Assembly (NCBI GenBank): GCA_964582415.1
Contig: CAZOSF010000020.1
Location: 1-32,983 of the forward strand
DNA: 32,983 nucleotides
Origin: CAZOSF01 sp964582415
GTDB taxonomy: Bacteria; Bacteroidota; Bacteroidia; Flavobacteriales; Flavobacteriaceae
Direction: 5' to 3'
Part shown: piece after piece, positions 22,761 to 30,154 of the stretch
How positions within the stretch are numbered: position 1 is the stretch's first letter
Layout: each line of letters starts with the position of its first letter
Program-made: the position numbers and the translations under genes
The notes under the pieces: model-generated
What the model saw: the letters and a program-made list of their open reading frames with translations, nothing else
The model's database searches: none
What the model was told of the DNA's origin: nothing

Positions 22761-24794
22761 TTGTCTGCAGAAACCTTATTGTACATAATTGTAGCGGCTG
22801 TGGTGGCTTTTGCTATCACTGCCTATAGTTATGCCTACAAATCGAAACTTTCCAATTCGCTTAAATGGATTTTGGGTAGTCTCCGGTTTTTAACAATATT
22901 CACCTTGTTCCTATTGTTGGTGAATCCGGAGATGCGCTCGGTAAGTTATCGACTTGAAAAGCCAAAGCTTCCCATCGTTTTGGACGTTTCTTCTTCTGTG
23001 GCTGCTTTATCGGATCCAAATCAGGCAAAGGAGGTGGTTCACAATCTTATCAGCGATCCAGATTTAATCGATGGGTTTGACATCTCCTTGTATGCTATTG
23101 GAAACACCTTTCGAACCCTGGATTCAATTGAATTTAAAGACACTCAGTCACGACTTGATAAAGTCTTCGAATCCCTCGAGGAAATTTATAGTGGCACAAA
23201 TGCTCCAACCATATTGATATCAGATGGTAATCAAACCTTCGGAAGAGACTATGAATTTGCGACTACAGGTTTCAAAAACAAAGTATATCCCATAATTCTT
23301 GGGGATACTACGAAATACATGGATTTAAAGATCGCTCATTTAAATTCCAATCGATATTCTTTCCTAAAAAATGAATTTCCGGTAGAGGTCGTTTTGGTTT
23401 ATAGCGGTGAAGAATCCGTAGAATCACGCTTTGTCCTACGAAAGGGAGCTACAGTTCTACACTCAGAAATAGTAAGGTTTTCCAAGGAAGATAATTCCAA
23501 GACAATTAATCTTACAATTCCAGCCACTGAAGTTGGACTACAACGCTATACAGCGGTGGTGGAGCCCGTTGCTGATGAGAAAAATACTCAAAATAATACA
23601 AAGCTTTTCGCTGTGGAAGTCATTGACCAGGCCACCAATATTTTAATAGTGAGTGATGTGGTTCACCCTGATTTAGGAGCTCTCAAAAAAGCAATTGAAA
23701 CCAACGAACAACGCACGGTTACATTTTCAAAACCTTTGGAGGCTGTAAGCAAAATTGAGGATCATCAGTTGCTGATTTTCTATCAACCAACCCGCAGTTT
23801 CAACGCACTATTATCGGCAGCAGAACGTAACGGTAATAACATTTTATGGATAACGGGAACTAAAACCGATTGGAGTTTTCTTAATAACTCGCAAGGTATA
23901 GTGGAAAAAGAATTTGCAAGAGTAGATGAAGAAGTTGGTGGACGGTTGAATTTGAATTATGGAAACTATGCAGTGGATGACGTCGATTTACGAGACTATC
24001 CACCCTTGTCGACTACTTTCGGGGAATTGAGAATCAATGTGCCTCACGATATACTTTTACAACAAGAGATCGATGGTATTTTGACGGGAAGTCCATTGTT
24101 GGCTACAACAGATCTAAATGGTCGAAAAATGGGGGTATTGGATGCTGAAAATCTCTGGAAATGGCGTTCTCACAGCTTTTTAGAATATGGTGATTTTAAT
24201 GAATTCGATAGTTTCTTAGGGAAACTTATCCAATATTTAGCTTCCAATAAGAGAAGAAGTCGATTGGAAGTGAGTCATGAGACCTTTTATTATAACAATA
24301 GTCCAATTCTTATATCTGCACAATATTTTGATCAGAACTTTGTATTTGATAATCGAGCACAATTAGAAATTCGAGTAATACATCAAGAGACCAAGGAAGA
24401 AACTGTTGTTCCCTTATTGCTAAAGAACACGTTTTATGAAGTGGATTTGACGACATTGAAGCCAGGGGATTATTCATTTACGGTTTCTGTGAGTGGGGAA
24501 GGACTTTCACGAAGCGGGAACTTTACCATTCTTGAATTCAACGTAGAAGATCAGTTCTTAAATGCCGATGTAACAAAACTACGTAGGCTGGCGACTAATA
24601 CAAGCGGAGCGCTTTTCACACCAACGACGTTGGATCAACTTACGGAAATTTTAACATCGGACGAAACCAATAAACCCATCGAAAGAAGCCAACGAAAAGT
24701 TGTACCTTTAATCGATTGGAAATACTTGCTCGCCTTTTTGGTCATAACATTGGCAAGTGAATGGTTTATTCGAAAATATAACGGACTTATTTAA
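22761..24794 (+). CDS. Membrane-anchored vWA-domain protein
   Basis: 677 residues starting from TTG at 22761; the first ATG is at residue 58 and would delete both N-terminal helices. Those helices lie at about 5-25 and 38-55, and a third is near the C-terminus (about 651-668), so most of the protein is one large domain between membrane anchors. PIVLDVSSSVAAL gives a MIDAS-type metal site DxSxS (Asp75, Ser77, Ser79), and PTILISDGNQTFG fits the next MIDAS strand. The later part resembles a glutamine-amidotransferase-like fold, as in other large vWA membrane proteins of Bacteroidota. Its role is unknown; related Bat proteins act in envelope or chaperone functions. It probably shares a transcript with fabG and the SPFH gene. 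Confidence 0.78.
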   Translation: MSAETLLYIIVAAVVAFAITAYSYAYKSKLSNSLKWILGSLRFLTIFTLFLLLVNPEMRSVSYRLEKPKLPIVLDVSSSVAALSDPNQAKEVVHNLISDPDLIDGFDISLYAIGNTFRTLDSIEFKDTQSRLDKVFESLEEIYSGTNAPTILISDGNQTFGRDYEFATTGFKNKVYPIILGDTTKYMDLKIAHLNSNRYSFLKNEFPVEVVLVYSGEESVESRFVLRKGATVLHSEIVRFSKEDNSKTINLTIPATEVGLQRYTAVVEPVADEKNTQNNTKLFAVEVIDQATNILIVSDVVHPDLGALKKAIETNEQRTVTFSKPLEAVSKIEDHQLLIFYQPTRSFNALLSAAERNGNNILWITGTKTDWSFLNNSQGIVEKEFARVDEEVGGRLNLNYGNYAVDDVDLRDYPPLSTTFGELRINVPHDILLQQEIDGILTGSPLLATTDLNGRKMGVLDAENLWKWRSHSFLEYGDFNEFDSFLGKLIQYLASNKRRSRLEVSHETFYYNNSPILISAQYFDQNFVFDNRAQLEIRVIHQETKEETVVPLLLKNTFYEVDLTTLKPGDYSFTVSVSGEGLSRSGNFTILEFNVEDQFLNADVTKLRRLATNTSGALFTPTTLDQLTEILTSDETNKPIERSQRKVVPLIDWKYLLAFLVITLASEWFIRKYNGLI

Positions 24795-24812
24795 TTTAAT
24801 TATTGGCATACT

Positions 24813-25628
24813 ATGGACAAACTTCCTAAAATAGGGTTACCTATCATTGTATTAATCATCATTTTAATAATTGTATTGGCAAAATCGGCCGTAACCATCG
24901 GATCGGGTGAGGCTGGAGTGCTATATCGAACATTCGCCGGCGGGGTTGTAACCGATCAGCCTCCATTGGACGAAGGGTTTCATATCGTAGCTCCATGGAA
25001 CAAAGTATTCGTCTATGAAGTTCGTCAGCAGGAACTATTTGAAAAAATGAAGGTGCTTTCTTCTAATGGTTTGGAAATTCAGATTGATGCTTCTGCATGG
25101 TACCTTCCGGTAAAAGGTGATTTAGGTAGATTGCACCAAGAAAAAGGAGAAAATTATCTAGAAAGGGTTATACAACCCGCTATACGAAGTGCTGCCCGTA
25201 GCGTTGTTGGACGTTATACCCCAGAGCAGTTGTATTCTTCCAAAAGAGATGCTATTCAAGATGAAATCTTTGAAGAAACTAAGAAGATTCTCGACAAACA
25301 ATACATTCAACTAAATGAAATATTGGTCCGGGACGTTACGCTTCCACCCACCATTAAAGATGCTATTGAACGAAAATTACGTCAGGAGCAAGAAGCTTTA
25401 GAATATGAATTCCGTATCTCTAAAGCCGAGAAAGAGGCTGAGCGTGTCCGCATCGAAGCAGAAGGTAAAGCTGCAGCCAACCGAATCCTTAGTGCTTCCC
25501 TTACCGATAACATCTTAAAAGAAATGGGAATTCAGGCAACACTGGAATTGGCCAAATCTGGAAACTCTAAGGTAGTAGTGGTAGGTTCTGGAAAAGATGG
25601 AATGCCTTTAATACTAGGAAATAATTAA
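24813..25628 (+). CDS. Prohibitin-like SPFH/band 7 membrane protein
   Basis: 271 residues. One N-terminal membrane helix (about 8-26) is followed by an SPFH/band 7 domain (about 28-200) with GEAGVLYRTFAGG, EGFHIVAPW and the conserved middle AIRSAARSVVGRYTPEQLYS. A charged coiled-coil (RQEQEALEYEFRISKAEKEA, about 190-225) promotes ring assembly, and a small C-terminal region follows. The size and arrangement match prohibitins rather than the longer flotillin or HflK types. Bacterial members scaffold membrane microdomains or regulate proteases such as FtsH. It follows the vWA gene by 18 bases and precedes aroQ by 10. Confidence 0.88.
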   Translation: MDKLPKIGLPIIVLIIILIIVLAKSAVTIGSGEAGVLYRTFAGGVVTDQPPLDEGFHIVAPWNKVFVYEVRQQELFEKMKVLSSNGLEIQIDASAWYLPVKGDLGRLHQEKGENYLERVIQPAIRSAARSVVGRYTPEQLYSSKRDAIQDEIFEETKKILDKQYIQLNEILVRDVTLPPTIKDAIERKLRQEQEALEYEFRISKAEKEAERVRIEAEGKAAANRILSASLTDNILKEMGIQATLELAKSGNSKVVVVGSGKDGMPLILGNN

Positions 25629-25638
25629 GCCCATCATT

Positions 25639-26055
25639 TTGAAGATTATTATCATCAACGGGCCCAACTTAAATCTTCTTGGCAAGAGGGAAAAGCAGAT
25701 CTATGGCAGCTTGACTTTTGAGGAATTTTTTAGCATGCTCAAGGAGAACTATCCCGATGTAGAATTGAGTTACTTTCAATCGAATGTGGAAGGGGAACTC
25801 ATCGATAAGCTCCAAGAAGTAGGGTTCAGCTATGATGGTATTATATTAAATGCAGCCGCGTATACGCATACCTCAGTTGGAATTGGGGATGCTGTAAAGG
25901 CTATTGAGACACCCGTTGTCGAAGTACACATATCCAATACCTTTGCGCGAGAAGAATTTAGGCATCATTCTTATATCTCTTCAGGGGCGAAAGGGGTCAT
26001 ACTCGGATTTGGTCTTCAAAGCTACGAACTGGCACTGCAAAGTTTTTTGAAATAA
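25639..26055 (+). CDS. aroQ: 3-dehydroquinate dehydratase, type II
   Basis: 138 residues, the normal length. The start is TTG at 25639: the canonical beginning IIIINGPNLNLLGKRE follows directly and no ATG is available. Catalytic Arg17 and Tyr22 lie in GKREKQIYGS, Asn71 in LNAAAYTHTS, His97 in VEVHISN and Arg108 in REEFRHHS. The enzyme dehydrates 3-dehydroquinate in the shikimate pathway to chorismate and aromatic amino acids, working as a dodecamer in the cytoplasm. It is the last gene of the fabG-vWA-SPFH-aroQ run and is closed by a bidirectional terminator. Confidence 0.96.
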   Translation: MKIIIINGPNLNLLGKREKQIYGSLTFEEFFSMLKENYPDVELSYFQSNVEGELIDKLQEVGFSYDGIILNAAAYTHTSVGIGDAVKAIETPVVEVHISNTFAREEFRHHSYISSGAKGVILGFGLQSYELALQSFLK

Positions 26056-26087
26056 AAAAAGCCCCGAATTTCGGGGCTTTCTTTTTA
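26052..26087. terminator. Bidirectional terminator between aroQ and lpdA
   Basis: AAAGCCCCGA (26058-26067) pairs with TCGGGGCTTT (26071-26080) around a 3-base loop. An A tract before and a T-rich tract after make it work on both strands. It sits in the gap between two convergent genes and serves both. Confidence 0.9.
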
Positions 26088-26096
26088 AAGTCTTTA

Positions 26097-27473
26097 TTAC
26101 AGGTGAATTACTTCGCCATAAGCATCGGCTACGGCTTCCATTACCGCCTCGCTCATGGTAGGGTGTGGGTGAATTGCTTTCAGCACTTCATGCCCTGTAG
26201 TTTCTAATTTTCTCGCCACAACGGCTTCAGCAATCATATCGGTTACCCCGGCACCAATCATATGGCAGCCAAGCCATTCACCATATTTGGCATCAAAAAT
26301 AACTTTTACAAATCCGTCTTTATTACCAGAGGCACTCGCTTTTCCACTGGCCGAGAAAGGAAACTTACCCACTTTGATATCATATCCTTTTTCAATGGCT
26401 TGCTTTTCTGTCAATCCTACGCTAGCAATCTCCGGAGTGGTATAGGTACAACCAGGAATGTTGCCATAGTCGATTGGATCTACATGCATTCCAGCAATTT
26501 TCTCAACACAGGTAATTCCTTCTGCTGAAGCGACGTGGGCTAGCGCAGGACCAGGAACCACGTCCCCGATGGCATAATACCCCGGAATGTTGGTTTGATA
26601 CCAGTCGTTCACTAAAATTTTACCCTTATCGGTTACAATTCCAACGTCTTCCAAGCCAATGTTTTCAATATTAGCGGCAATTCCCACTGCGGAAAGTACG
26701 ATGTCTGCTTCCAGGATTTCTTCGCCTTTTTTGGTTTTCACCGTAGCTTTAACTCCATTACCAGAAGTATCCACACTTTCAACCGATGCATTGGTCATCA
26801 CATTGATTCCATTCTTTTTGAAGATGCGTTCGAATTGCTTGGATACTTCTTCATCTTCTAGGGGTACAAGATTTGGCAAGAACTCCACAATGGTTACCTC
26901 GGTTCCCATGCTATTGTAGAAATTGCTGAATTCCACCCCAATGGCGCCACTTCCTACCACAATCATCTTCTTGGGCTGCTTATCCAAGGTCATGGCTTCT
27001 CTATAACCAATTACCTTTTTCCCATCTTGTTTTAGATTAGGAAGCTCACGTGAACGGGCACCGGTAGCAATGATGATATGATCGGCACTGTATTCCTTTC
27101 CATCAACTTCTACTTTTTTACCAGGTTTTATTTTTCCGAATCCATCGATAACATCGATTTTATTCTTCTTCATAAGGAATTGCACTCCTTTGCTCATACC
27201 ATCGGCGACTCCACGACTACGTTCGATTACTTTCGTGAAATCTTTGTCAAACTCCTTGACAGATAAACCGTAGTCTTCAGCATGTTTCAGGTAATCAAAA
27301 ACTTGGGCACTTTTCAGTAACGCTTTTGTAGGGATACAACCCCAGTTAAGGCAGACGCCTCCTAGATTTTCCTTTTCTACAATGGCTGTTTTAAAGCCCA
27401 ATTGAGAAGCCCGAATTGCAGTAACATAACCGCCTGGGCCACTACCTAAAACAATGATATCGTATTTGCTCAT
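26097..27473 (-). CDS. lpdA: Dihydrolipoyl dehydrogenase (E3)
   Basis: 458 residues, the normal length. The FAD motif GSGPGGYVTAIRA is near the start; the redox disulfide is Cys41/Cys46 in GGVCLNWGCIPTKALL. The NAD motif VVGSGAIGVEFSNF, the second FAD contact YAIGDVVPGPALAHVA and the catalytic HPHPTMSE (435-442, with His437 and Glu442) complete the set. The enzyme reoxidises dihydrolipoyl groups of 2-oxoacid dehydrogenase complexes and of the glycine cleavage system in the cytoplasm. No E1 or E2 gene is adjacent, so it likely serves several complexes. A possible -7 box TAAATTCG with one mismatch lies upstream. A complete, unremarkable gene. Confidence 0.97.
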   Translation of the reverse strand: MSKYDIIVLGSGPGGYVTAIRASQLGFKTAIVEKENLGGVCLNWGCIPTKALLKSAQVFDYLKHAEDYGLSVKEFDKDFTKVIERSRGVADGMSKGVQFLMKKNKIDVIDGFGKIKPGKKVEVDGKEYSADHIIIATGARSRELPNLKQDGKKVIGYREAMTLDKQPKKMIVVGSGAIGVEFSNFYNSMGTEVTIVEFLPNLVPLEDEEVSKQFERIFKKNGINVMTNASVESVDTSGNGVKATVKTKKGEEILEADIVLSAVGIAANIENIGLEDVGIVTDKGKILVNDWYQTNIPGYYAIGDVVPGPALAHVASAEGITCVEKIAGMHVDPIDYGNIPGCTYTTPEIASVGLTEKQAIEKGYDIKVGKFPFSASGKASASGNKDGFVKVIFDAKYGEWLGCHMIGAGVTDMIAEAVVARKLETTGHEVLKAIHPHPTMSEAVMEAVADAYGEVIHL

Positions 27474-27559
27474 TCCGTAAGTTTTATGCGGTGGTTTTTA
27501 TGGACGCGAATTTACGAAATGTATAGGGAAGTTTAAAGGAAAGTTTATTTTTTGGGAGG

Positions 27560-27775
27560 TTAGAGTGCCACCAATACATATCCTCTTCTGGTTTTTCGGT
27601 AATGATTCCCATTCCATCTATAATATCGCTTTCCGTTTACCACCACAACCTTATACTGTCTGGGTGGTGTATTTACAACGACTATTTTTTCTTTTGAAGG
27701 ATGGTGAACAATGCGTGGGCCGCAAGCAGTAAAAGTGAATGTGGCGAGAAAAATAAAGACAATAAAAGATTTCAT
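27560..27775 (-). CDS. Small 71-residue lipoprotein
   Basis: The signal peptide ends in the lipobox FTAC with Cys18 as the acylated residue. The mature part is about 54 residues, basic and rich in Tyr, Val and Arg (QYKVVVVNGKRYYRWNGNHYRKTRRG), like short repeats of two strands. I recognise no family. The strong positive charge and aromatic content would suit binding to polysaccharide or peptidoglycan, but this is a guess. It is 57 bases downstream of the cytosolic msrB gene on the same strand, and may be co-transcribed with it. Confidence 0.7.
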   Translation of the reverse strand: MKSFIVFIFLATFTFTACGPRIVHHPSKEKIVVVNTPPRQYKVVVVNGKRYYRWNGNHYRKTRRGYVLVAL

Positions 27776-27832
27776 AACATATCCGTTTGGTTATGTTACT
27801 CTGACACCATTAGCAAACAGAAAGTTTAAAAT

Positions 27833-28225
27833 TTACTCCTTAAAATCTACTGATAGTGAATTTACGCAGTACCGTTGCCCCGTTTCTGTTGGCCCATCAT
27901 CAAAAACGTGCCCTAAGTGACTCCCGCATTTGGCACAAAGGATTTCCGTGCGAATCATTCCGAAACTGGTATCTCTAACATATTCGATGGTGCCTTCCAA
28001 TGCCTTATCGAAGGAAGGCCACCCACAGCCGCTTTCGAATTTACTGCTACTATCAAACAAAGCTGTTTTACAAGCACCACAGATATAGGTGCCTTCCTCG
28101 AAATGGACATTGTATTTTCCGCTGAAGGGGCGTTCGGTACCTTTGGCTCGGAGAATACGATAACGTTCTTCTCCGAGTTCTTTTTTCCATTCAGCTTCCG
28201 ACTTATGGATTGGATAATTACTCAT
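27833..28225 (-). CDS. msrB: Peptide-methionine (R)-S-oxide reductase MsrB, cytosolic
   Basis: 130 residues, no signal peptide. Structural zinc is held by Cys49/Cys52 (CGAC) and Cys97/Cys100 (CAKC). GHVFDDGP and catalytic Cys120 in QRYCVNSLS are intact, and Cys67 in SGCGWPSF stands where a resolving cysteine is usually placed. It reduces the R form of methionine sulfoxide in proteins, using thioredoxin. Its start overlaps the stop of the lipoprotein MsrB gene by 8 bases (ATGAGTAA), so both are made together. The two copies share the whole domain but differ at the resolving position. Confidence 0.95.
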   Translation of the reverse strand: MSNYPIHKSEAEWKKELGEERYRILRAKGTERPFSGKYNVHFEEGTYICGACKTALFDSSSKFESGCGWPSFDKALEGTIEYVRDTSFGMIRTEILCAKCGSHLGHVFDDGPTETGQRYCVNSLSVDFKE

Positions 28226-28694
28226 TGTCTGGAATGAATTCTAAAGCGGCCCCATTAATGCAGTGACGTAATCCAGTGGTTTCCCTTGGACCGTCATCAA
28301 AAACATGCCCTAAATGACCACCACATGTTGCACAATGTTCCTCGGTTCGTGTGTACCCTAATTTTCTGTCGGTTGAATAAGCTACATTGCCTTTGATCTC
28401 ACGGTCGAAACTAGGCCACCCCGAACCACTGTTGTATTTATTTTCACTTTTAAAGAGCGGTGTACCACAGCCAGCACATACATAAGTACCTTTTTCCTTG
28501 TTATAATATAATTCACTGGTAAAAGCGGGTTCGGTCGCTTCTTTACGCAATACCCGATATTGTAAATCCGTCAACTCGGCCTTCCATTCTGCCTCCGTTT
28601 TGGTCACAGGGAAAACTTCCTTCTCTTTCTTTTGTGCATTGGAATTACAACTAAAAAACAATAGAACTAGAGGTACGAATACAATGTTCTTCAT
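28218..28694 (-). CDS. msrB: Peptide-methionine (R)-S-oxide reductase MsrB, lipoprotein form
   Basis: 158 residues. A lipoprotein signal with lipobox FFSC (Cys16) places it on a membrane facing the periplasm or cell surface. The MsrB domain (about 30-155) has zinc cysteines 73, 76, 121 and 124, GHVFDDGP and catalytic Cys145 in RHCINGAALEF. The position before GWPSF is Ser91 instead of the cysteine of the cytosolic copy, so it must use another reductant route. It is probably the envelope repair enzyme for oxidised surface proteins. It starts 5 bases after the collagen-like lipoprotein gene and overlaps the cytosolic msrB by 8 bases. Confidence 0.94.
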   Translation of the reverse strand: MKNIVFVPLVLLFFSCNSNAQKKEKEVFPVTKTEAEWKAELTDLQYRVLRKEATEPAFTSELYYNKEKGTYVCAGCGTPLFKSENKYNSGSGWPSFDREIKGNVAYSTDRKLGYTRTEEHCATCGGHLGHVFDDGPRETTGLRHCINGAALEFIPDNE

Positions 28695-28699
28695 AAAGA

Positions 28700-29182
28700 T
28701 TAATTTCCGATAAACTCAACGTTTTGGGCACTTTCTAATTGATCCATTGTTAGATTTGCATCTGCAAATTCAGCAGGAACAACAGCCACACGGAATATTT
28801 GGTCGAATTTCCATTCACTTCCTAACGTGGTTAAATCAAAATTTCCGTCCAGAAAGAATAGCATGTCAAAATACGTATGATTGAAAGTATATAAATAAGT
28901 GCCATTCTGATTGAAATAAGTGGCAGGTAGTGGGGTCCAAATATCGGCACCATCAAAAGTTCCTTCCCATCGATATACCAATATTGCATCACTTTCATAG
29001 ACCTCAACCGATTGAGGGATATCAAACGCTACTTGAAAATTATTAGCGGCATTGAAATCGAGTGATACTTCAAAAACCTGCCCCAATATATTGATTCCTG
29101 GAGGTCCCGGAGGGCCTTCTGGACCTTCGCAAGAAGTGAAAAGGAATGCGGCGAAAACTGTAAGTAAGAGGATTTTTTTCAT
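28700..29182 (-). CDS. Lipoprotein with short collagen-like GPP repeat
   Basis: 160 residues from the ATG at 29182; an in-frame ATG 24 codons upstream precedes this signal peptide and is rejected. The lipobox is FTSC with Cys18. Right after it comes EGPEGPPGPPG, three to four Gly-X-Y triplets with proline, then about 130 residues with strand-rich, aromatic content (YRWEGTFDGADIWTPLP, LYTFNHTYFDMLFFLDGNFD). Such tails after a lipidated cysteine are a recurrent flavobacterial design; the short repeat could promote trimers or act as a stiff spacer. Function unknown. It is the first gene of a minus-strand run with the two msrB genes. Confidence 0.78.
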   Translation of the reverse strand: MKKILLLTVFAAFLFTSCEGPEGPPGPPGINILGQVFEVSLDFNAANNFQVAFDIPQSVEVYESDAILVYRWEGTFDGADIWTPLPATYFNQNGTYLYTFNHTYFDMLFFLDGNFDLTTLGSEWKFDQIFRVAVVPAEFADANLTMDQLESAQNVEFIGN

Positions 29183-29254
29183 GATTGTATGATTTTTAGG
29201 GGTGAACTTCAAAAGTCGTTCCAAAGTTTTGGCGTACTTTTTGGACGTGCCCAA

Positions 29255-29281
29255 TTGGAAGTATAAATATCGTTATATTTA
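29255..29281 (+). promoter_or_regulatory. Promoter of the M48 peptidase gene
   Basis: TTG (29255-29257), 16 bases, then TATATTTA (29274-29281) is close to TTG-N17-23-TAnnTTTG, with the last base of the -7 box mismatched and spacing one base short. The ATG follows 28 bases later. Confidence 0.45.
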
Positions 29282-29308
29282 ACCAAATTTGAACTGCAAT
29301 TTTTTATT

Positions 29309-30118
29309 ATGAAAAGAATCACGCTCCTCTTGACCTTAGTAATTTTCTTCTCCTGTACCCAAAACCCGTTTACAGGTAAGAAAACCTTGGCGTTAGTGCC
29401 CAATTCTCAAATTTTTCCGATGGCTTTTCAACAATACGACCAGTTTCTTTCTGAAAATAAGGTTGTTACCGGAACCTCGGATGCACGGATGATCACCAAT
29501 GTAGGACAAAAAATTGCCAAAGCTGCAGAGCGTTGGCTAAATGCAAATGGCTATACAGGTTATCTAAAGGATTATGACTGGGAATATAATTTGGTTCAAG
29601 ATGATCAAAAAAATGCTTGGTGTATGCCAGGTGGGAAAATTGTGTTCTACACCGGTATTATGCCAATAGCTCAAGGTGAGGCAGGAGTCGCTGCCATTAT
29701 GGGTCATGAAGTAGCACATGCCTTGGCGAATCACGGACAGCAACGGATGAGTGCTAGCCAATTACAGGCAATAGGAGCTGTAGCTGGAAATATTGCCCTT
29801 AGTAAAGACCCAAAGAATCAGGCCATTTTCAATCAAGCTTATGGTATTGGAACAACAGTAGGGGTAATGCTTCCATTTAGTAGAAGTCACGAAAGCGAAG
29901 CAGATCAAATTGGCTTGACCCTTATGGCTATTGCGGGGTATGACCCCATTGCTGCTGCAGATCTTTGGGAGCGGATGAAAGCCAATGGAGGGGGATCGCC
30001 ACCGGAATTTCTAAGCACCCACCCTTCCAGCGATACACGCATAAAGAATATTAAGGAATGGGCTCCCACAGCAAAGGCGGAGGCGCGGAAATTCGGTGTT
30101 ACTTCCTTTAAAAAATAA
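29309..30118 (+). CDS. M48-family metallopeptidase lipoprotein
   Basis: 269 residues. Lipobox FFSC puts Cys16 as the lipid anchor. The peptidase domain (about 35-260) has the zinc motif MGHEVAHALANHG with His133, Glu134 and His137, and the third ligand in SRSHESEADQIG (ESEAD at 195-199). HPSSDTRIKNIKEW near the end is the usual M48 closing motif. This matches BepA/LoiP-type periplasmic proteases, which remove misfolded or stalled outer-membrane proteins. It is divergent from the msrB cluster, which also concerns envelope protein quality. No TPR domain follows, unlike BepA, so it is closer to LoiP in layout. Confidence 0.92.
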   Translation: MKRITLLLTLVIFFSCTQNPFTGKKTLALVPNSQIFPMAFQQYDQFLSENKVVTGTSDARMITNVGQKIAKAAERWLNANGYTGYLKDYDWEYNLVQDDQKNAWCMPGGKIVFYTGIMPIAQGEAGVAAIMGHEVAHALANHGQQRMSASQLQAIGAVAGNIALSKDPKNQAIFNQAYGIGTTVGVMLPFSRSHESEADQIGLTLMAIAGYDPIAAADLWERMKANGGGSPPEFLSTHPSSDTRIKNIKEWAPTAKAEARKFGVTSFKK

Positions 30119-30122
30119 AACG

Positions 30123-30130
30123 TACTTTAG
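30123..30130 (+). promoter_or_regulatory. Candidate -7 box of the MFS gene, next to a terminator
   Basis: TACTTTAG has one mismatch to TAnnTTTG. Transcription from it would start near 30137, inside the adjoining hairpin, so its own RNA would lack the 5' arm. Confidence 0.35.
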
Positions 30131-30154
30131 GGCGGCTACAAGCCGCTTTTTTTT
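30131..30154 (+). terminator. Intrinsic terminator directly before the MFS start codon
   Basis: GCGGCT (30132-30137) pairs with AGCCGC (30141-30146) around a 3-base loop and is followed by eight T. The next base is the A of the MFS start codon at 30155, an unusually tight arrangement. Confidence 0.85.
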
